A program made the translations under genes and the position numbers. Positions 27,505-37,500 of a stretch of DNA of 64,000 nucleotides are shown piece by piece. Under the pieces are notes generated by a model, which worked only from the letters and a program-made list of their open reading frames with translations, was not told the origin of the DNA and searched no databases. The first letter of the stretch is position 1. Each line of letters starts with the position of its first letter. The stretch comes from Nitzschia sp. DOCU1 (Eukaryota; Bacillariophyta; Bacillariophyceae; Bacillariales; Bacillariaceae), in the NCBI GenBank assembly GCA_951394045.1, contig OX595992.1, positions 1,736,001 to 1,800,000 on the forward strand, read 5' to 3'.

Positions 27505-29301
27505 TTAGCTGGGCCCGGGCACCCCGTGAGGAGTGCCTGGGGACTCTCGGTTGTTGCGATGAGGAGTCACTGGGTTGCCAGCCGTCGGGACTCCGGCTTG
27601 ATGGCCATTCGCGGTGAGGAGTTGGTTCAATAAATTAGAGAGGTGACTGTAGTTACGAGTCATCTGTCCGAACTCTTGCTCCAAAGAAGAAAGGCGGGTT
27701 CGAGAAGCACCCTTGCTGTTTAGTGAAAGCGAAGATAGGGACGAGTCCACCGAGCCTTCATCATCTGTTCTTGCCTTCTTGGCGCGCCCTGTAAGGATCT
27801 GGAGGGCGGTGTCGTCATCGTTAACGCCACGCTCGCTGACTAAGCGTTTGCCACCCGAGACGGCCGAGGCCTCTCCCGTGAGGTCGAGAGGGACTGCGGC
27901 CGAAAAATCCATATCCTTGTCGATATTGAGTAGCGCGGCGATTCTGTCATCGGCCAACGAGACGACAGTGCCTTGAGCCTCATCCCAGCGCATGTCTCTG
28001 GAGGCGGCGATAGCCGAGGCCGAAAAGTATTCGTCTAGGACGCCATCCCCGAATTGGTGGGAGAGACGAGTATAGACGCTGCGTAAAACCATCTGCGCTT
28101 CCGCCTTCTTATCAGGGTGGAATGCCACCACGTGGCCCTCACGATTAAAGGAAGATCCAATAGCCAGGAATAGGGGGGTGTCCGTGTTCCCCGTGCGGGA
28201 TGGAATTCCCATGATGAGGCGGCGGAGGGTTTTGTTATTTGCAGCCGGAATCGGCGCATCCAACAGCGCGAAATCGGTGGTAGTTCGGGCTTCATGCTGG
28301 AGGACCCAGCCGTGTTGTCGTTTGCGAATCGCGATAAAGCCTTCAAAAGACATCACGTTCATCAGGTCGCCGAAGGGGCGAACGAAGCGCATCAAGATGT
28401 AAAGCGGAAATCGCGTCGAGTTCGGGCCGTAGAGGTCGTCCAGTGCCGTCTGTACGCGAGGAACGTCGCCTTTGGCGCATTCGACATGCAGGGCTTTCGG
28501 GATATCCTCCTGTTTGACTGAGGCGTCATATTTTTTGTTTTGGCCATCCGTTATTTTCATCCAGCGGAGGCTGACATCGCAGCCGGCTTTGCGTCCGATC
28601 CGTTGGCACAGAGCTTCGGTATCCATCATGCGAAGAGAATATAGCAACCATCCGCAAATGTCGACATGAGGGGCTTGGATGGATGATTCTGCGAAGCGGG
28701 CGCCCTGTTCCTTGTGATACCAGTCGGTATTTTCCTTGAGATTGGAGGCGGAGCCTTCGAATTCCGCCAAAATCTTAGTGAAAATGCGGCCGCCCTGGGT
28801 TTTGGGGGCCACTCTGGCAAAATAATCCTTGACTCCCGACAAGGTGGTGGGAAAGTCGCCGTCGTGGTGTAAAGCGCGCTGAACTCCCGAGCTAGGGTCC
28901 CATGGCCAAAGCTTGAAGCTGGCCTCGCAGGTCTGCATAAAAGTAATCCATCCGCGGAGCGTATCGGCGAGGAGAACCATTGCCTGGCCGGGGTCTCGGC
29001 TGGGGGCGGGGGGAAGGTTCAACTGGAGATCGAAGTAGCGGCGTGTCGTCGTCGGGGCCGTGACCTGGGCGGGATCATTAGTTCCTCCGGTTTGATTGCC
29101 TCCTTCGACCGTGCTAGCGTCCTCGTCCACTGCCATGGCGTCGGGCGCTTCGGGGCCGCCGTTCTCCTCAACGGCGGGTGCGTTTGGTACCGCGTTTTCG
29201 ACGGGGGGTAGGGCACTGTTCATGGTGGTCGGGTGGGGGTGCGCAGTTGGCGGGGAGGTGCCAGGATCGTTGTTGTTGTCGTTGGAAGTTGGTTGTGTCA
29301 T
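27505..29301 (-). CDS. LINE ORF1 protein
   Basis: 598 aa, placed just upstream of ORF2 in the same orientation, as expected for the RNA-binding ORF1 of LINEs. The N-terminal 90 residues are Pro/Asn/Thr/Glu-rich and probably disordered. The middle is globular (YFDLQLNLPPAPSRDPGQAM; WLLYSLRMMDTEALCQRIGR). The C terminus has a short helical segment, LSSLEQEFGQMTRNYSHLSN, that could oligomerise. No RRM or CCHC knuckle is evident, so the family of ORF1 is not identified. The frame is intact with a clear Met start (MTQPTSNDN). Confidence 0.8.
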   Translation of the reverse strand: MTQPTSNDNNNDPGTSPPTAHPHPTTMNSALPPVENAVPNAPAVEENGGPEAPDAMAVDEDASTVEGGNQTGGTNDPAQVTAPTTTRRYFDLQLNLPPAPSRDPGQAMVLLADTLRGWITFMQTCEASFKLWPWDPSSGVQRALHHDGDFPTTLSGVKDYFARVAPKTQGGRIFTKILAEFEGSASNLKENTDWYHKEQGARFAESSIQAPHVDICGWLLYSLRMMDTEALCQRIGRKAGCDVSLRWMKITDGQNKKYDASVKQEDIPKALHVECAKGDVPRVQTALDDLYGPNSTRFPLYILMRFVRPFGDLMNVMSFEGFIAIRKRQHGWVLQHEARTTTDFALLDAPIPAANNKTLRRLIMGIPSRTGNTDTPLFLAIGSSFNREGHVVAFHPDKKAEAQMVLRSVYTRLSHQFGDGVLDEYFSASAIAASRDMRWDEAQGTVVSLADDRIAALLNIDKDMDFSAAVPLDLTGEASAVSGGKRLVSERGVNDDDTALQILTGRAKKARTDDEGSVDSSLSSLSLNSKGASRTRLSSLEQEFGQMTRNYSHLSNLLNQLLTANGHQAGVPTAGNPVTPHRNNRESPGTPHGVPGPS

Positions 29302-29418
29302 GGTCGGAGCGAAGGGTTTTTCCGACGGGTTTTTCCTACTGGGGTGTACGGAGTTCTACGGGTGGGGGGTAGTACCAGGTCTACGTACGTGTTTTGATTT
29401 CTACGAGTTCGAAAAAGT

Positions 29419-29460
29419 AGCTCTACTGCTGCTAGTACTAGCTGCAATACTTTTTGCCAT
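29419..29460 (-). pseudogene. First codons of the split TPR gene
   Basis: The ATG at 29460 opens MAKSIAASTSSSRA, the last codons being the target duplication. It is in phase with the TPR body at 21580-21070. The plus-strand 29434-29419 duplicate is the right-hand TSD copy. Confidence 0.65.
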
Positions 29461-29607
29461 GATGGCTATTTTATGACCATAGTGTAGTGCTTATATGGCT
29501 ACTCTAAAGTTAATAATATCAGGGAAGATTTGGTAAAATTGGTAGGTTGGATGAAGTTAATTATCGCAATTATCGCAAAAAGCACGCAAATTGATTTAAA
29601 TGATTAA

Positions 29608-30165
29608 CTAAGTAGAGAATACCGAGTCATCGTCGCTCGTAAGGAAAATGTCGTCGTAGCATTCCTCGTCGGAAGGCAGCTCATACCCATCGTCCGACTC
29701 GGTAGGGTAGTCCTCCCAGTAATCGTGGTTCGGAGCAAGGGTTGGTACTACCTTACCAAAGAACAAGGGGGATTCGTCTTCGCTACTACTACCTGCGTCG
29801 TCATAATGCTTCGTAACTGCCTGTAGTACAGTCGGATAGTGTGTACGACCCCGTCGATCCATTCCTAGTAGAGGGTGGGTTGTTGTCGTAGGGATCGTTG
29901 TAGGAATCGTCATACCTAGTACTAAAGGGTGGGTTGTTGTCGTTGATTCTGCATTGTCGCCCTTGCGATTCTTGTCGTCAGGAAAATCTTCGAATGATTC
30001 ATCATCCGACTCTTCCATTAGTGGAAAACCATCGTAGTTTTTGGGAAAATCATCGAATGATTCATCGTCAAGGGTGGAGAGGGAGTTCATTGTTGCAATG
30101 GATGAATAGAATGAGCGAGCTAGGATTGAAAAGCATCCCAACACTGGGCAGCAACGTCTAACCAA
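29608..30165 (-). CDS. Acidic hypothetical protein with repeated DDESF-DFP motif
   Basis: 185 aa. Translation may start at the first Met or at MNSLSTLDD 25 codons later. Two near-repeats, DDESFDDFPKN and DDESFEDFPDD, occupy the N-terminal third, then THPLVLGM/THPLLGM repeats in a Thr-rich stretch and a C-terminal Asp/Ser-rich tail. It is probably disordered and no family is recognised. A 153-bp part of this gene is present as a decayed copy at 9776-9929, so it or a relative is dispersed in the genome. It may belong to an unidentified repeat family rather than being a host gene. Confidence 0.45.
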   Translation of the reverse strand: MVRRCCPVLGCFSILARSFYSSIATMNSLSTLDDESFDDFPKNYDGFPLMEESDDESFEDFPDDKNRKGDNAESTTTTHPLVLGMTIPTTIPTTTTHPLLGMDRRGRTHYPTVLQAVTKHYDDAGSSSEDESPLFFGKVVPTLAPNHDYWEDYPTESDDGYELPSDEECYDDIFLTSDDDSVFST

Positions 30166-30284
30166 AAAAAACTAGATCCGACAAAAAACGTCCGACAAGG
30201 CCCGCTTTCCTGAAAGAAAGCACGTTCGTTCGAGAAAAACTAGATACTTTAAATGTTTAAAGCACATTACCCCTACCCTTCTGC

Positions 30285-31430
30285 CTACACCTGTTCCCCG
30301 CAAAGTCCGCAAGTCTTCGGATGAGAGGAAGAGTTCCAAGACGTCGAGCAGCAAGGTCGACCGAAGCCCAGTAGTGGGACGGTTTCGAGCAAATCGGACC
30401 AAGAAAAGAACAGCTTGCGTCGAGACGAGTTGACAAACCAGGTTTGTCGGTTGCTACCGATCCTTCTCTTCCCCAAGTCTTCGAATGAGAGTAAGAGTTC
30501 CAAGACGGAGCAGCAAGGCCGACCGAAGGGCTTCGAATGAGAGTAGTAGTAAGATGGTTTCGAGCTAATTCGACCAGGAAAAGAACAGCTTGCGTCGAGA
30601 CGAGTTGACAGAACCAGGTTTGTCGCTTGCTACCGATCCTTCTCGCCTGAAGTTCAAGATCCGCCAGACGCTCAAGATCAAATCCAGTGCCATTGCCGCG
30701 GCGAACGAATCAAAACTTTCTGCACAACTTCGTTACAGGAATTCCAACACCCAAGTCAAAGTTACCGTAACCACCTGTTCCCCGCACAATCCGCAACTCT
30801 TCGGATGAGAGTAAGAGTTCCAAGACGTCAAGCAGCAAGGCCGACCGAAGGACTTCGAATGAGAGTAGCAGTGGGACAGTTTCGAGCAAATCGGACCAGG
30901 ACAAGAACAGCTTGCGTCGAGACGAGTTGACAGAACCAGGTTTGTCGCTTGCTACCGATCCTTCTCTTCCGCAAGTCTTCGAATAAGAGTAAGAGTTCCA
31001 AGACGTCGAGCAGCAAGGCCGACCGAAGGGCTTCGAATGAGAGTTGCAGTGGGACGGTTTCGAGCAAATCGGACCAGGACAAGAACAGCTTGCGTCGAGA
31101 CGAGTTGACAGAACCAGGTTTGTCGCTTGCTACCGATCCTTCTCGCCTGAAGCTCAAGATCAAATCCAGTGCCGTTGCCGCGGCGAACGAATCAAAACTT
31201 TCTGCACAACTTCGTTACAGAAATTCCAACACTTAGCAGTGGGACGGTTTCGAGCAAATCGGACCAGGAAAAGAACAGCTTGCGTCGAGACGAGTTAACA
31301 AAACCACGTTTGTCGGTTGCTACCGATTCTTCTCGCCTGAAGTTCAAGATCCGCCAGACGCTCAAGATTAAATCCAGTGCCGTTGCCGCCGTCAACGAAT
31401 CAAAATTTCTGCAAACACTTCCCTAAGAAT
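30285..31430. repeat. Tandem array of about 178-bp units (five units)
   Basis: The landmark GCTTGCGTCGAGACGAGTT recurs at about 30413, 30588, 30910, 31088 and 31278. Typical spacing is 175-190 bp; one 322-bp interval includes a CTGAAGTTCAAGATCCGCCA cassette. Units share GGTTTCGAGCAAATCGGACC and GTTCCAAGACGTCGAGCAGC. Several frames stay open across single units on both strands (Ser/Lys-rich on plus), which is a property of the repeat and not evidence of genes. Confidence 0.85.
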
Positions 31431-31914
31431 CCACGTGACGCTTTGTGATTTCAACCGTCTCCCAAGAAACAAGTCAAGAAGTAAAGTAGCCCTTGTCCCG
31501 AACAAGATTCCACTAGAAGGTCGGATGCCTTGAGTGTGTGAATAGAATAGAATAGAATAGAACGAGAAGGATTTAGATCGTTTCACGTCGCATATATGGC
31601 AAATACACTTCTTCTTTCAACTTACGTTATAGGCTGCTGCCACATAGAACAAATCCCTCCAGTTGACTCGTTGCAGCACTTGCCGTTGCCCCCACTCTTG
31701 ACGTTGTCGCCCATTGGTAACCCGATGCGGATGAATGCAATCAAAAGCGGAGAAAATTGGATTTTGTGAGACGACGAGATGAGATGCTTTCGTCGATGGT
31801 GTGAAAAAGTCTTCAGAAAGAGTGGCTCTCGAATCCTTCCACTTACCCCATCACGGTCGTCATAAGCGGTGGCTAATCGTTGCCCCAAGAAATTATGTGA
31901 CAAACCGAAACGTC
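30790..31914. repeat. 1.1-kb direct repeat, copy A
   Basis: Near-identical to 40041-41165 at a constant offset of 9251 bp; by eye I noticed only a couple of substitutions over the matching core. It covers three of the 178-bp units, a GAATA pentanucleotide run near 31541, and non-repetitive DNA to 31914. The two copies flank the split gene and its gypsy insertion. Confidence 0.9.
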
Positions 31915-32091
31915 TGGGGGCGCCAATGGACTGTTATCCCGTATCTTCCACTTTGTTATTCGCGATAGAATACGCTGCAAAACCCCACTAGCTCGGACCC
32001 CGACTGATTCTAAAACCAGACGCCGGAGGATTGTGCACTACGTTAGCGGTAGTAGATGTAATTTCGTAAATCGCTATGCATTTTCGGACGA

Positions 32092-32709
32092 TTATTTATG
32101 TATGTTGCTGCGAGCAGCGAACCTCGCCTCGAGCTCAACAATGTGCCGCTGTAGTTCCAGCTTGTCCAGCTCTAGTTGAGACACCTTGAGTTGAAGTTGG
32201 GCAATCTCGTCCCTCAGTTCGTACACAATGTCTTCGTGTTCTTCGTCGGCCCCTTCTTCAAACACACGCATTACACAGCTGATACGAAAGCTTTTCTCTT
32301 CCTCGTCCTCAGTACCGCAAGTGAATGTACAGGTACTCGTAGATCCCATGTCGTCGTCACGACCCTCAGTACGAATGGAAGAGTTCGGATTGAAGTCAGA
32401 CAATGTCATAGGGGTACCGGTAGATTCTTCGTCAGCCTCGGCACAAGTAATTTCGAGAGGGGGAGGGGCTTCGAGAGTGGGAGGGGCTTGGGCAATAGCT
32501 CCGATAGGCCCAGAATTCAGAGCCTTCATTTTGCTTGCGAATTCCGAGCCTTTCTTCTCTCTCCGTTTATTGCCCACCCATCTGTCGAACTTGTTCTCTG
32601 ATTTCAGGCCATAAGCCCCTGTCTCTTTACACAAGGCGCAGCGTGCATGCAAAACAAGGTGGCGCAAGCATACGTAGAGCTTACGTTTGTTGAGGTTCGC
32701 CTTCAGATG
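32092..32709 (-). pseudogene. C-terminal part of a hypothetical gene split by the gypsy element
   Basis: This continues the gene at 38440-39580. The native reading enters at the CATC target copy (minus) and passes through LKANLNKRKLYVC and HARCALCKETG (a C-x2-C pair) into a basic stretch (NKRREKK). A Ser/Thr/Glu-rich middle and a C-terminal coiled coil follow (IAQLQLKVSQLELDKLELQ). It stops at 32092. In this copy the segment has no start of its own. Confidence 0.7.
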
Positions 32710-33242
32710 TGCAGTACACTGCTTTGCACGTCGACTCCTTCGAATGATTGTAGTCCAAAATTATTAGTCTACTTAGTCATGTGCGACATCATGTGTGATG
32801 ACGTAGCATGACGAAAGCGTTGCGCGCGGACGCGGACGCTAGGCCGGTCTCGGACATCCTCGGACAGGCCCATAACCTATTGACGTCACCGACGACGTGA
32901 CGTTGCACGACACAGGCATCGCGCATGACTCCTGCTGGTCGAATGCCGATGAGATCCTAGTGTCAATGCCACCTAAGATCTGGCACCTCGATGACATTGC
33001 GGTGACTATACTTTATTCCAGAGTAGCTGACGACGTCCAAAGAACCCTAGTACAACGTCGTAGCTAATCTACTACAAGATGCATCAACCTCCTGTTCGGA
33101 TTGTTGTCGATGCATGTCAAAGGTCTCGACTCTACTAGAACTACGAGAGCCTACGAGACAACTTGCATGAGAAATACATCTAGTTTTTAACTTAGCCATA
33201 ATTTTTTCACAACTATTTCGATCCTACAAACGACGTAGTGCA
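32710..33242 (+). repeat. Gypsy 5' LTR
   Basis: 533 bp, starting TGCAGTAC and ending GTAGTGCA (imperfect inverted ends), apparently identical to 37907-38439. A TATACTTTATT word near 33007 may be part of the promoter. It is followed by T and the 12-bp perfect palindrome AGTGTTAACACT (33244-33255) at the primer-binding position. Confidence 0.93.
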
Positions 33243-33295
33243 TAGTGTTAACACTCCACGACAATCGTCGTGATCAAGACTAACTTACCATCAAG

Positions 33296-34471
33296 ATGAA
33301 GCTTTCTAACGCAACCGTCGCGGCCGTCGCCGCTATCCCTCGGAACGACATGATGAAAAGGGGTTTTCAACGCGCTCCAATCCCTATCCAACGTGAACCG
33401 GAAGTGATTGTGAACAAAGAGAAGCTTGTGACCTTCAAGTGCCGCAACATTCCCGACGATCCAAACTCGACTCAGTTTGAACTCTCGATTCTGCCTTTCA
33501 ATGGCGACGAGTCGGCCGAGACCTGGTTTCGCTTGCAAGACAAGGCGGAAAAAGTGATCAAGGGGCAGAACTTGACCACTGGTCCGCAGAGGTACGAGTT
33601 CTATCGCCGTATCCTCATCGGAAAGGCTCTCGCCAGGTTCGAAGAGTCGGCAGCAGCCGCTGGAAACGAAACGATTGCAAATCTCAAGGCGACCCTACAA
33701 GGAGTAACCAATTACGTTCTCCCGGCTCGTGCACTTCAAACTCAGAAACGCTACATGCGCCGTTTGTGTCGCAAGCCTCCCGAGATGACCATGAAGGAGT
33801 ATATCAGTCGCTTCCAGCAGCTCAACCATTATTTGGCGTTGTTTGATACTACGCGTGGCGACAGGAACAAGCTACCCAAGGACGAGATTATCGAGCATGC
33901 AGAGTTTGCTATCCCCGCTAGTTGGCGTCAGCAGATGATCCTACAAGGTTTTGAGCCGATTGATCACACTTTGGATGAGTTCACCCAGTTCTGTGAGCGC
34001 CTCGAATTCACTGAAAAGTTACATGAAGCTAATCACGTCCGTAAGCCAAAGCCAGATGGCGCCCATCCTCCGAAGGGGAAGCGAGACCCGAGAATGGATC
34101 ACTCGAAGCCCGCTGCTAAGCGCGGCGCCAATGACAAGACTCCTCCCTTTAAATGTGCCTACCATGGCCCCAACTGGTCCCACAACACTGGGGACTGCAA
34201 GATGGTGGTGGCGCAGGCCCAGAAGATGGCTGCCGCCCACGGAAATTTCATCAAGAACGGCGAAAAGAAGCCTCGTTACGGCAACCGTACTTGGGTACGT
34301 GACGATGGCGGCGCCAACAAGAAAGAAGAACTGCATGCCATGATCCAGAACATGGTCAAGGACGCGGTCAAGGACGAACGCAAGCGCAAGGCGATTGATC
34401 CACCCGACGAGGAAAACTTCAATGTGGACGAACTCTTGGCTAACCTTGTCGCTAGCGACGATGAAAACTGA
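33296..34471 (+). CDS. gag: Gypsy Gag
   Basis: 391 aa starting 53 bp after the LTR. A retrotransposon Gag domain forms the middle (ETWFRLQDKAEKVIKG; RRLCRKPPEMTMKEYISRFQ; IPASWRQQMILQGFEP). Near residue 287 is a zinc-knuckle variant, CAYHGPNWSHNTGDC, in a basic region, followed by a Lys-rich and acidic tail. Gag forms the particle and packages RNA. It ends at a UGA (34469-34471); the same frame continues open into pol with no other stop, so a Gag-Pol fusion could be made by stop-codon readthrough. Confidence 0.9.
   Translation: MKLSNATVAAVAAIPRNDMMKRGFQRAPIPIQREPEVIVNKEKLVTFKCRNIPDDPNSTQFELSILPFNGDESAETWFRLQDKAEKVIKGQNLTTGPQRYEFYRRILIGKALARFEESAAAAGNETIANLKATLQGVTNYVLPARALQTQKRYMRRLCRKPPEMTMKEYISRFQQLNHYLALFDTTRGDRNKLPKDEIIEHAEFAIPASWRQQMILQGFEPIDHTLDEFTQFCERLEFTEKLHEANHVRKPKPDGAHPPKGKRDPRMDHSKPAAKRGANDKTPPFKCAYHGPNWSHNTGDCKMVVAQAQKMAAAHGNFIKNGEKKPRYGNRTWVRDDGGANKKEELHAMIQNMVKDAVKDERKRKAIDPPDEENFNVDELLANLVASDDEN
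34469..34471 (+). promoter_or_regulatory. In-frame UGA between gag and pol, readthrough candidate
   Basis: Gag and pol are in the same frame. After TGA come AGG TGT GAG CGA GTT and further sense codons to the first pol ATG at 34508, twelve codons with no stop. This arrangement suggests that pol is made by suppression of one UGA, or by reinitiation at 34508. Confidence 0.6.
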
Positions 34472-34507
34472 AGGTGTGAGCGAGTTGTACACGAAAAATC
34501 TAGTTTA

Positions 34508-37500
34508 ATGCATAATCATAAGGACGAGTTATCCTATTACAAAGTCTCTGAAAGAGTAGGTGGGAAACGCAAAAATTGCGGATGTGACGAAGTTTTCGTT
34601 TTCCACGAGCAACGCGATGGGGCACGACATGCGCGCCCATCCGTCTATATACCGTCCGAGCCGGGCGAGGTCTTCGCCTCATTGGACCAATGCATTAATT
34701 ACCGTATCGCGGCGGAATCGCACGCGATAACACGACTGTACAACCGGAGCTCACCAAAACGCCAGAAAACCGCGCCAGACGAAATTCCGTACTGTTTCGC
34801 GCAAATTAACACGCGCCTAGGCAAGGCCAAGGCGGCAGCGTTGACGACGCTACTAGACACCGGAGCATCACGAGGACTGATCTCCGAGAAACATGTCAAG
34901 AAACTACGTGTCAGGACGACACCATCGAGAACCACCTTCACGACAGCTGGAGGTGTCGTCGAGACACACCGCGAAGTAAAAATCCAGTTTAAACTTCCGG
35001 AATTTCATGCCAATAGGGTGATTGAATGGGTCTTCCAGGTGACATCCGACCTTGGCAACTACGACATGATCATTGGCAGAGATCTTCTGCGAGAACTAGG
35101 TGTCAAGTTCGACTTCAAGACAAGGGAAGTCGAATGGGACTCAGCTGCTATAGCAATGAAGATATATGGCGAGACGCCCGACGAAGACGCCTGGCAGGCC
35201 GACGCAGATGGTGGTGCCAAGTCTATTAAACAAATCTTAGACGCTAAATATGCCCCAGCGGACATTCCGCAGAAAATCTCCGAGATGGACCATCTGTCGG
35301 AAGAAGATAAATCCGCCCTCAAGACGCTTCTTCAGAAACATGAGACGCTCTTTGACGGCACGCTCGGCACTTGGAAAGGCGAGCCCTATGATATCGAGCT
35401 AAAGCCTAATGTCACGCCATATCATGCGAGGCCATATCCAGTGCCGAAGGCATATGAACAGACGCTACGCGACGAGGTCGATCGCCTCTGCGCAGTCGGC
35501 GTACTAAAGAAAGTTAACCGCTCTGAATGGGCGGCACCGTCGTTCATCATACCAAAGAAGGACAAGACGGTACGATTCATAAACGACTTTCGCGAGCTCA
35601 ACAAGCGAATCAAGCGGAAGCCATTCCCGCTACCAAAGATACAAGAGCTACTGTTAAAACTAGAAGGTTTTCAGTACGCTACTAGTTTAGACCTAAACAT
35701 GGGCTACTACCATGTGGAACTTAGTCCGAACGCAAAGAAACTTTGCACTCTCGTCTTCCCATGGGGAAAATATGAGATGCAGCGACTACCTATGGGACTC
35801 AGCAATAGCCCCGATATCTTCCAGGAAAAGATGTCGTCGCTGTTCGCAGACCTAGAGTACATACGTACGTACATAGACGATCTTCTAGTACTTACTAAGG
35901 GTAGTTACCTAGACCACCTAGAGAAACTCGACGTGGTACTACAACGTCTGAAAGACACGGGACTCAAGGTGAACATCAAGAAGTCCTTCTTCGCGAAAGC
36001 GGAGCTCGAATACCTTGGCTACTGGATTACCCGCGACGGCATCCAACCAGTAGCAACCAAAGTGCAAGCAATCCAAGCCATGCTCGCACCGCGCAATAAA
36101 AAGGAACTACGCGCTTTCATCGGTATCGTGAATTATTATCGCGACATGTGGGTGCGCCGTTCGCACATCCTCGCCCCGCTCGCATCACTTACGTCGAAAA
36201 CAGCTAAGTGGGAGTGGACCGGCGCGCACCAAGAGGCATTTGACACGATGAAGAAAATAATAAGTAAGGAGGTTCTCCTAACTTACCCGAACTTTCATCT
36301 ACCGTTTGATATACATACTGACGCGAGCGACACGCAGCTTGGCGCGGTCATCTCGCAGAACGGTAAGCCTATCGCGTTCTATAGTCGCAAACTCAATCCC
36401 GCGCAGACACGGTATACTACTACCGAGCGGGAACTACTAGCTATTGTAGAGACACTCAAGGAGTTCCGTACGATTCTCCTAGGTCAACAGATTCGCGTCT
36501 ACACCGACCACAAGAATCTAACCTATAAAAACTTCAATACCGAACGCGTTATGCGCTGGCGACTCATCCTCGAAGAGTATGGTCCCGAACTCGTCTACGT
36601 TCGAGGTGAGACGAATGTAGTAGCGGACGCTCTTAGTCGACTTGGTAAGGACGAAAAGCCCTTTACCGAGGCCAATTTCGCAGAGTACTTTGGGGGCGAC
36701 GAACTACCTGAAAGCGTCTTCCCCCTTACCTACAAGTACATTATGCGACATCAGCGAAAAGATACCGCGCTGCTCCAAAAGGCAGCGTTGGACAGTAGAT
36801 ATAGTGTAAAGGTTTTTCGTGGGGGCGGTAAGAAACGTCCTCTAGTAGTTAGAGATGGTAAGATAGTTATTCCGCAGTCACTCCAACGCCGATGCGTTGA
36901 GTGGTACCACGAGACACTGTGTCATCCGGGCGAGACCCGAACAGAGCACACGATTCGGCAGCACTTCTACTGGAAAGGACTGCGAGCCGATGTCGTCGAT
37001 ATCTGCAAAAAATGCAGGTTGTGCCAATTAACAAAACGCAAGACCCTTAAGTACGGGCACCTACCAATTAAGGAACCCGAGAGCGAACCTTGGGAAATCC
37101 TATGTGTCGATCTCATAGGCCCCTACTCGATTAACCAGGGTAAACGAAATAAGGGTAAACAGAAACAACTCGAGCTTTGGTGCCTTACCATGATTGATCC
37201 GGCAACTGGCTGGTTTGAGATGGTTCGCGTACCCAATAAAGAGGCTTTTAGTATCGCCGAATTAGCCGAAAAGACGTGGTTCACGAGATACCCGTGGCCG
37301 CAACAGGTTATTTATGACCGCGGTACGGAGTTCATGGGCGAATTCCGGCGAATGGTCAAGGAAGACTACGGCGTGCTTGCGCGCCCAATCACTGCGAGGA
37401 ATCCGCAGGCGAACGCAATACTCGAACGAGTACACCAAACTATCGGGAACATGATTCGTACGTTTGAACTGCAGCACTCAGACGATACAGTCGGACTCGA

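Larger units (their letters stand above)
21581..29418 (-). mobile_element. Non-LTR retrotransposon (LINE), apparently full length, 7.8 kb
   Basis: Bounded by a 16-bp target duplication. The minus-strand 5' end is at 29418, with a leader of about 117 bp before ORF1. ORF1 and ORF2 follow with a short gap. The 3' UTR is about 195 bp and ends in TAGCATAGCA, a short tandem tail instead of poly(A). The GC-rich composition contrasts with the AT-rich Helitron block beside it. Both ORFs are uninterrupted, so the copy may be recent. Apurinic-type endonuclease, RT and RNase H in one ORF2 place it among APE-type LINEs; I do not assign a clade. Confidence 0.88.

Noticed and set aside
30285..31430. Ser/Lys-rich ORFs on plus and Leu-rich ORFs on minus
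   Set aside because: They arise from the 178-bp tandem repeat in several frames on both strands and recur exactly in the duplicated copy at 40 kb.
32030..32052. TGCACTACG at 32036, like an inverted gypsy LTR end
   Set aside because: Only about 10 bases match before divergence, with no further LTR similarity; chance is sufficient.
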